Of a DNA stretch of 64,000 nt, positions 56,974 through 64,000 are shown piece after piece. Position 1 is the stretch's first letter, and each line of letters starts with the position of its first letter. Below the pieces are notes generated by a model that worked only from the letters and a program-made list of their open reading frames with translations, made no database searches and was not told where the DNA came from. The position numbers were made by a program, and so were the translations under genes. Origin of the DNA: Petaurus breviceps papuanus (lineage: Eukaryota; Chordata; Mammalia; Diprotodontia; Petauridae); assembly GCA_028583685.1 (NCBI GenBank), contig JAMXIF010001195.1, forward strand, positions 10,682,353 to 10,746,352, written 5' to 3'.

Positions 56974-58050
56974 AGTGGATTTTTGTATCTCCTTTTCCCT
57001 TTGACCAATTCTATTTTTTAAGCAATTTTCCAAGCTGTTGACTCCTTTTTCATAATTCCCTTGCATCACTCTCATTTCTTTCGCTATTTTTTCTTATATG
57101 ATTTTAAAGCTCCTTTTTGAGCTCTTCCATAAGTTCTTTCTGGCTGGAGACCACTTCCCGTTTTTCTTTGACATTTTGCCCACAGGTGTTTTGACATTGT
57201 TGTTCTCTTCTGAGTTTGTGTTTTGTTCTTTCTTCCCTGTCACCATAATAACTTTCTGTAGTCCAATTCTTTTTTTTTTGTTGTTTTTTTCTCATTTTGG
57301 GAGTCTTTTTCTTTTCTTTTAAATTTGATTTCTGCTCACAGGGTGGAAGGGACTCTGTCTTAGGCTTTTTATGTTAGAGGCTTCAGGTTCCAGCTATTTA
57401 CCTGGTGCTTGTGCTGATGCTGCCCTGAGGCCCATGAGGGACCCTGATGTCTGGTGCAATGAGGAGGCGGTGGGATGGAGGTTGGCTGGTACTCATGGAG
57501 GCAGTAGGGGTCTGGTAGCTTACCTGGTGCTGAGCTGAGGTCCTAGAGGTGGTGTCTGTATGTGCTGAGGCCCAGTGGGGTGTTTCTGCATTTCCCTGTG
57601 GCTGCACTGAAGCATGTGGTGGTGTGGCCCCCTTTCTTGTCTTGTTAGTCAGATTATGCCAGTTTTCCCTGGGCTACCCTGAAGAGCATAGAGATTGTCA
57701 GTTCTCCTGGCTGTACTGAGGTGCATGGGGCTTCCTGGTGTTCCTGTTTGCCTGCTCCACCACACCGGGGCTCAGGAGCTCCTGCTGGTTTGCTGAGGTG
57801 GGGCTTGCTGCTGGCTTACTGGGCTGCTTCTGTCCTGGACTGCACTCTCCTTTCACCCAAGTGAGACAGATCTTTCTTGTTGATCCTCCAAGTGTCTTGG
57901 GCTCACAGATCACTTCACCCCATCTTTTTGCTGGCTCCACTGTTCCAGGATTTGTTTGGTGGCTCTATTTTATTGTTGTTTGCCGGTGAGTATGGAAGAG
58001 TTCCAGTGATTTGCTGCTTACTTTACCGTCTTCTCTCTGATTTTTTTAAG

Positions 58051-59013
58051 AGTTCCAAGCTGAGGGACTTCCCGCACTCCTTCTTCTGTTAGATAGTTTT
58101 AGCTTCCTCACCATCACACCAATAATACCATCCCTTGGAATCCTCTCAGAATAAGTTGTCTAACGACAAAGTGGGCACTCAGCTGGCATCAATGTGAAGC
58201 GGTCCCATCAGTTCCAATTTACAGTAGACAAAGGACTACCTTGGGCCTCTCTTTGCTATTGCCCATGCCAGTGTTCAGTCTACTAAGACCTGCATCATTG
58301 CCCACTCCACTGTGTTGAGAGCCTGTCCTGCTGCTTGGCGCTTCTAGGGCCCTACTCCGTTGGCAACTCACTCCTCTGCCCACTATCTAGTATCTAGGCT
58401 CACTATATGGGGGTCCTTTTCTTGTGCCCCACAGTAGACTGATGTGCCCGGTTCCAAGATTTGAATGGCATCTTCTGTGTTGAGGCCTGAGTGTTGGACC
58501 TGTATACTTGGTCCTGGTGATACCCTGCCCTGTACCAAGGTTTTAGAACTAGCAAAGATGCTGCTGTTGCTGGGACCTGAGCTCTGCTCCTAGTACATAT
58601 GCTCTTTCTAATATGTGCAAGAAGTTGGTATTTCTGCCAGAGCCTGGGAGGGTACTTGGGGCCTGTACTTGGGTCCACCGAGCTGGAATCTCTCACCCAC
58701 TCTTCAGTGGGACTCCTGCTGAGAAGAACAGCTGCAGTTTATTGGAACTACAGTAGAAACCATGTCATCTCTCCTTTTTCTCATCTAAATGATGACAAAG
58801 AGATAAACTGTGAGTACAAATAGATCACATCATATTCTGAATGATAAATTATGTACACAAAGTGGTGTGAGAGATAGCATCAAAGAGATATGCTATTGGA
58901 CCAGTAGGAAGGTCAGTCTTATGCCAAGATCAAAAGCTTACATGTGGACAGCCCCTTTAATGCCATTCATCTCCAGGCTGGGCTTCTTTCTCTTCAGAAC
59001 TTCTGATACTCTG
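58051..59013. other. Unassigned, GC-moderate
   Basis: 58060-58760 is C/T/G-rich like an L1-type 5' UTR but I could not match it. 58760-59013 is AT-rich single-copy-like DNA. Frames at 58403-58696 (minus) and 58599-58823 (plus) have no recognised homology. Confidence 0.35.
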
Positions 59014-59026
59014 CAGAAAGTTCTTT

Positions 59027-59328
59027 TTTTTTTTTTTTTAAGCAATCAGTGTTAAGTAACTTGCTCAAGGTTACACGGCCAGTTATTTCTGGGTGTGATA
59101 CTGAGTATCTGAGCTCAGATTTGATCCAGGTCATCCCGACACTGGAGCCGGTGCTCTTACTCGCTGAGCCACCTGGCCACCCCTAAGCAATTGGGGTTAA
59201 GTAACTTGCTCAAGGTTACACGGCCAGGTGTTTCTGGGTGGGTGCTAAGTATCTGAACCCGGGATTCGATCTCCAGGTCTTCTCAACACTGGAGCCGGTG
59301 CTTACTCGCTGTGCTACCTGGCCGCCCC
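59027..59328 (-). repeat. Dimeric tRNA-derived SINE with one 13-bp TSD
   Basis: Two units of the 1030-type SINE lie head to tail (59027-about 59183 and about 59184-59328), each with the CTGGCCGTGTAACCTTGAGC core and a CACC...GAGCC head. Only one pair of direct repeats, CAGAAAGTTCTTT at 59014-59026 and 59329-59341, encloses both. Only the outer unit carries a long A tail. Confidence 0.9.
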
Positions 59329-59359
59329 CAGAAAGTTCTTTACATTGAAGCTCACCTAA

Positions 59360-59715
59360 CTACAGGACTTCACACGCTGGAAGTGCCCTCTCTCCCTGAA
59401 GACTCTCCCTCTAATTGACTAGTTCCTCCAAGAACTTCCTTTTTAAGGAGAATGCTGAGCCTGGCAATGCCTTCATTCCTATCCATGACTCCTGACTCTC
59501 TTGGATTTTTTCTGTAACACTTCAGGGTATCTTTACCCTTTCTCTTCCTCTTCATCTCCCACAACTTTCTTTTATATGTCATCTTCTCCCTTTAGAATAT
59601 AATGCTCCTTTGAGAGCAGGGATTGGCTTTCAGTCCTTTTGTATTATTTGTATTCTCAGAACTTATCACAGTGCCTGGCACTTTGTAAGGCTGGATAAAT
59701 ATATCTTGACTTGAC
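59360..59715 (+). repeat. L2 LINE 3' end
   Basis: AGAATATAATGCTCCTTTGA, GAGCAGGGATTGGC, TTATCACAGTGCCTGGCACT. Confidence 0.7.
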
Positions 59716-60585
59716 TTTTCTGGAGATCAAGAGACATTTTTGAGAATGTTGGACTTTGGAGAATGACAGAATTCCCTGTCAAAGATTTATGGGAGGACAA
59801 GGACACATAGTAATAAGGGGTTAATGGGTTGTAATTTGTACCACCAGAAAGTTCACCTTGATAAGTTCATGAATCAATTAAAGTACTTCCAAAATCATGA
59901 TTATTATATTTTGATATTATATACGACCTTAATAAAGTACCTCAGTATGTACGGGTGTGTTTTTATGTGCAACTATGTACGTGTCTGTCTGTCTGTCTCT
60001 ATGTTAGTAAGCTTAGATAAATAGCAGATAATCTCAAGTTTCCTGTAAAAGTTAGGCAACAGAGCCAAAATATTAAGTATGTTTTTTTGGAAAGATCACA
60101 AAGGAAGAAAAGATTAAAAAAAACATGCTGAGTCCATCATAATTTTAGCTCACTAAGGGAGTTCTTAGGAATTGAATTAGGTGGGAAATAGAACACTAAA
60201 GAGTCTCAAATGCTCCCTCTGACACTACATTAAAACAGAGTCTGGTTTAAAGATCATTTTTGATGTTTTTATAGGATGAAAGAACTATTTGGCTAACCTG
60301 ACCTTCTCATTCTATGTTATCCGCCCTAAGCAAGAGTCTATCCATTCACTCATTGATTGAAACAAAAATAGAATGTACTCAAAGAAAATTCAGGCATCAT
60401 GATGTAGCTTTTGGTGACATATTAAGAAGGTATTTGATAAGAAAGAGCAAAATTCTTCAAGTGTGACTATGAGATTTCATTGTGCAAATGGATATAAAAT
60501 AGCTTTGTCTTATGCCATAATTGACATTTTCCTTGTAATAAGAAAGATGAAATTCGTTCATTGGTTTCAGGTCCCAGTTGGGCAG
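59716..60585. other. Unassigned AT-rich sequence
   Basis: No recognised element; a short GTCT repeat near 59980. Confidence 0.4.
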
Positions 60586-60589
60586 AATT

Positions 60590-61270
60590 AGCAGTTAGTC
60601 AACAAATCTATACTAAGTGTTTTTGCCAGTCAGTGTGCTAAATATTGAGGGGACTAAGAAAAGCAAACAGTCTCTGTTCTCAGGGTGATCACAGTCTAAT
60701 GTGAGAGACAACATGCAACCCTGCTCCCCCACATCCTAAGTACAAACAAGGTAAATTCGAGGAAATCTTATAGGAAAGGCACTAAAATTAAGGAGGCTTC
60801 AGGAAAGCTTTTTGAGGAAGATGGATTATTATTTGGGACTTGAAGAAAGCCAGGGTAGCCAGGAGGTGGAGAGCAGAAAGGGGAACATTTCAGGCATGGG
60901 AAGCAGCCAGTGAAAATAGAGGCATAGACATTCTGGAATAGTGAGTAAGATTAGCCAGACCAGAGAATTTTAAGCTGTAAATCCAGCCCATTAAAGCATT
61001 TAGCACAGTGCCTAACACATAGTAGGTGCTGGGAAGATGTTTATTATTATTATTGTTATTATTATTATTATATGAGGAGTGTAGTTTTCCCAACCTGTTT
61101 CTGATTGTTTAATGAATCAACGAGTAAAACAAACAATCTTCCCCCCCCCCCCAAAAAAAAAGTACTTTCATGAGACAAACACTTAACTAAGCATTGGGGA
61201 ATACAAATGCAAAAGTGTGGCAGGCCTTGCCCCCAAGAAATTTGTATTCTAACTGAGGAGATAGCACATT
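60590..61270 (-). repeat. L2 fragments (antisense), with (TTA)n
   Basis: 60600-60720 (GTCAGTGTGCTAAATATTGA, GTGATCACAGTCTAATGTGA), 60830-60960 (GACTTGAAGAAAGCCAGGG, CATTTCAGGCATGGGAAGCA) and 61175-61265 (TAAGCATTGGGGAATACAAA). A TTA repeat lies at 61040-61070 and a C run at 61141-61152. 60985-61035 is a reversed L2 end (CATTTAGCACAGTGCC). Confidence 0.65.
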
Positions 61271-61576
61271 TAAAGGGTTGGCTACAGACACATGTTTTGG
61301 TTTGGGTGGTTGAAAAAACAGGGCAGTTGATTGACAGATCTATTCCAGAAGCCATAGTGGTATTGATTTGGTGATAATTTCAGAGCAAGAGATAGAAATA
61401 ATGGAGAGAGGATACAAAGATTTGGATGTGTTGCAAAAGGCAAGACTAATAGGTTTTGTATCTTGTTTCTGATTGTTTAAATGAATGTATGTAAAGGGCA
61501 GAAAGTGACTGGGATGAAGAAGAATGGTTACAAAGGAGCTCAAGGCTGAATGTCTTATCTTCTATACATAGTCTGT

Positions 61577-61825
61577 GTGACCCAGGCAGCTAAGTGGTGC
61601 ACTGGATAGAGCTTGAGCCTAAACCTGAAGGCAGGAAGAACTGAATTCAAATTGAGCCTTAGCTATTTCCTACGTGTGTGACCCTGAGCAAGTCATTTAA
61701 CCATTGTCTGCCTCAGTTTCCTCAACTGTAAAACGGAGATAATATTAGCACCTACCTCCCAAAGTTGTTATGACTATCACATGAGAAAATATTTGTACAG
61801 AGCTTAGTTCAGTGCCTACTTAACT
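61577..61825 (+). repeat. CORE-SINE copy
   Basis: GGCAGCTAAGTGGTGCACTG, GATAGAGCTTGAGCC, GTGTGTGACCCTGAGCAAGT, TCAGTTTCCTCAACTGTAAA, CACCTACCTCCCAAAGTTG, then the GAAAATATTTGTACAG tail. This is the most complete CORE-SINE in the window. The following 61826-62500 is unassigned. Confidence 0.92.
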
Positions 61826-62499
61826 CGAGTGGTCTGAATGATTTTTTTTTCCTTCCATACAAAGGAGGCTATTAAATTATCTTTCAGGAATACCCAACAT
61901 TTCAAGTTAAATTCAGAGTAAGGCACTATCAAGGACAGCTCTATATAGCTAGGTTTTGATTAATGTGAATAATGAATCCCCTGAAGTGGTTGCATGTATT
62001 AAAATTTGCATTATTTGAAGCTATAATTATGTAAAATATAATTGGTTCTAGTCCAATGGAAAAATATGATGCAAAATAAAAACTATTTAATTCTACCACT
62101 GTAGGGTGATTCATTATTCACACTAATCAGGACCTAGCTGTAGAAACACTACTTCAACTTTTGAATTCTTGTAAAGAATTAATCCAATGAACTTTTAGGT
62201 AACACATGGGTCTGGAGAGATATACCTTATTTAAAAGAAAAGAGTAAATAGAATATAGTGGGTAATATATTACAACAGGAAGAGGGTGAGAAGAGGTCTT
62301 GGCTTCTCTTGTGTAAGGTGTTGGAGGGAATGTCACACAGAAAGGTGGGAAGAAGGTGAGTTGAACATTTGGATATAAGTAATGAATAGGAAGGTACTAC
62401 TTTACAGAGTAGAACTAGGCCATCTTGGTACAAAACACCATTTTATGCTCCAAAGCACAAGGCTCGTTAGGAGAGAGGTCATTCAGGAATGGTGAGAGG

Positions 62500-62784
62500 G
62501 GGAAAAATTTTTTAAAAATGTAAAAAAAGAAGAAAAAGAGGGCAATTTTGATTACATAAAATTAAAAAGGTTTTTGCACAAAAAATGAACAAACAACACA
62601 TCTAAGAATGGAAGGGAAACATTTAACTGGGGAAAATCTTTGCCAACGGTTTCTGTGAGGAAGATTTCATTTCACATATGAATAATGAACTGGTTCAACT
62701 TTATCAGAATAATAGCCATTCCCCAACTGATCAAAGGATATAAGACAAGAAGTTCTCTAAAAACAAGCTTACAAAAGATACAAA

Positions 62785-62832
<48 letters not shown>

Positions 62833-63130
62833 TTTAAGAGCTCTAAATTATTAATAATTAGAAAAAGCTCTGACACTCCACCTCATACTCTTTAGATTTG
62901 TGAAGTCAACAAAAAAGAAAAATGGCAAATGTTGGCAGGGTTGTGGGTAAATAAGAAGATTCAAGCACTATTGCTGGAGCTATAGATCGGTTCAACCATT
63001 CTGGAAATTTGTAATGCTGATTGATGACTATGTGCTGAGGGTTACCAACATAGAGATTTGTACAACCAACATAAACAATAGAGTAGTCTGATATCCAAAC
63101 TGATAAACCTGATATCCAGGTAATAAATGA
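62500..63130 (+). mobile_element. L1 LINE, ORF2 C-terminal region
   Basis: GATTACATAAAATTAAAAAG, GGAAAATCTTTGCCAACGG, CCATTCCCCAACTGATCAAA, AAAGCTCTGACACTCCACC, GGTTCAACCATTCTGG. A TG microsatellite (62789-62830) interrupts it. Older and more diverged than 28925-29520. Confidence 0.8.
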
Positions 63131-63229
63131 TGCCATATACTACTTTGTAAGAATCTCAGAAGAATTGAAAATGTTTAGCCTGTAGAAAAGAAGGTTTGGG
63201 GAACATGATTGGATTGTTCTGGAAAAGGG

Positions 63230-63690
63230 ATTAAAAAACTCTAGGCCCTCACTTTGTATAGCATAATATTATTCCATCACATACATATGCCACAACTTAT
63301 TCAGCCATTCTGAATTGATGAAAAACTCCTTAGCATCCAGTTGTTGTTTTTTAATGCCAGACAAAGACTACTATAAATATTTTTCCACAGAAATTATCTT
63401 TCCCTCTTTATTTGATCTCTCTCTGTTATAGGCCTAGCAGTGGCATACTGTGTCAAAAGGCATTCAGAGCTTAGTAACTTTTTGTGTATAATTCTAAATT
63501 GCTTGCCTGAATGGTTGCACCCATTCAAAGGTACAACCCAACTCATCAATGTATCTGTTTTCCCAGAGCTTCTCCAACATTTATCTTTTTATTTATGCAA
63601 AGGAGTCATCTTTTCCACTCAAATGGGTGTGAGGTAGGATCTCAGAATTGCTTTAATTTACATTTCTCTAATTAGAAGTGCTTTGGAGCA
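63230..63690 (-). mobile_element. L1 ORF2 3' fragment
   Basis: Antisense L1: TTCAGCCATTCTGAATTGAT, GACTACTATAAATATTTTTC, CTAGCAGTGGCATACTGTGT, AAATTGCTTGCCTGAATGGT, AATGGGTGTGAGGTAGGATC, TTCTCTAATTAGAAGTGC. Same region as 56500-56973. Confidence 0.85.
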
Positions 63691-63694
63691 TTTT

Positions 63695-64000
63695 TTTATT
63701 TATTAATTTGTTTGTTTCCTTTTAGTTTACAGGATTCAATTCCACAATTCCTTGAATTTCACATTTTGTCCCCCTCTCTCCCCTCCCCCCCACCATGGCG
63801 GCTTATAGTCAAGTATAGGATCTGTAAATACTTTCACATTATACATTGGTCAGGTTATAAGGACGGATTGTACCAGCTGGAATGAAAAATGGTAAAGAGG
63901 ACATAAAACCAAATAAGAGAATGAAAAAGATCAGGTATTTTGCTTCCACCTGGATATAAACTTAGTTCTTTCTAGTTCTTTCTCTGGATGCACGTTTTTC
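63695..64000 (-). mobile_element. L1/HAL1 3' end, continuing past the window
   Basis: The plus strand shows a T-rich start (63690-63720), TTTAGTTTACAGGATTCAAT, then TCCCCCTCTCTCCCCTCCC, matching the layout of the first HAL1's 3' end at 1550-1640. The element runs off the right edge. Confidence 0.7.

Larger units (their letters stand above)
55380..58050 (-). mobile_element. HAL1-like half-LINE, third copy, with nested insertions
   Basis: From its 5' end near 58050 (minus strand AAGACGGTAAAGTAAG) it has a GC-rich 5' UTR (57330-58040), the ORF1 coiled coil (56350-57200), the ORF1 C-terminal domain, then the 3' region down to about 55380. The minus frame 55804-56145 encodes ERDPKIKTPRNIVAKFQKTF, KEKILQVAQNKKFKCWG, ITQNLAAPTLEDRRSWNLIF and ARELGR-like PRITYLAKIK. 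It is more diverged than the copies at 1547 and 42077 and is a different subfamily in its UTR. ORF1 is interrupted by an L1 fragment at 56500-56973. Frame broken in several places. Confidence 0.83.

Overview
The window is gene-poor vertebrate nuclear DNA from a marsupial, probably an Australian one. The evidence is the repeat content: half-L1 (HAL1-like) LINEs with marsupial-type ORF1, RTE/BovB-type LINEs, old L2, CR1/L3 and MIR copies, CORE-SINEs, and many short tRNA-derived SINEs of the wallaby/dasyurid WSINE kind, several with target-site duplications (TSDs) still readable. No bacterial, viral or organellar gene block is present. The species assignment is inference from remembered repeat families.

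Layout: 1-7.5 kb holds LTR fragments, then an RTE LINE split by a 3-kb HAL1 that is itself hit by two SINEs, then another LTR. 7.5-13 kb is SINE, L2 and RTE debris plus a roughly 1.2-kb block without recognised repeats (11.8-13.0 kb). 13-23.2 kb is an unexplained repeat pair, an L2 copy split by L1-type insertions, and an antisense L1 ORF2. 24.2 kb carries a solo LTR with a 5-bp TSD. 25.4 kb carries an intronless, frameshifted copy of BLOC1S2. 26-33.9 kb is SINE, L1, CR1/L3 and L2 sequence with long microsatellites. 33.9-42.1 kb is an old endogenous retrovirus-like element with two LTRs, a threonine-tRNA-type primer site, a purine tract, a second-family solo LTR nested inside, and a 1.3-kb internal tandem duplication. 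42.1-45.7 kb is HAL1, LTR, SINE and L2 debris. 45.7-46.45 kb is a CpG-rich block with a 91-codon ATG reading frame, the best candidate for a real gene or first exon here. 46.5-55 kb is an LTR, microsatellites and L2 fragments, with a repeat-poor block near 53 kb. 55.4-58.0 kb is a third HAL1 with a second and third layer of nested insertions. 59.0 kb is a dimeric SINE. 62.5-64 kb is L1 debris.

Apart from the 45.9-kb reading frame I see no active protein-coding gene, and the genes do not form a system. Most computed reading frames are translations of repeats or microsatellites. The value of the window lies in its datable stack of insertions, the CpG-rich reading frame, and a few duplicated or repeat-free segments that known repeat families do not explain.
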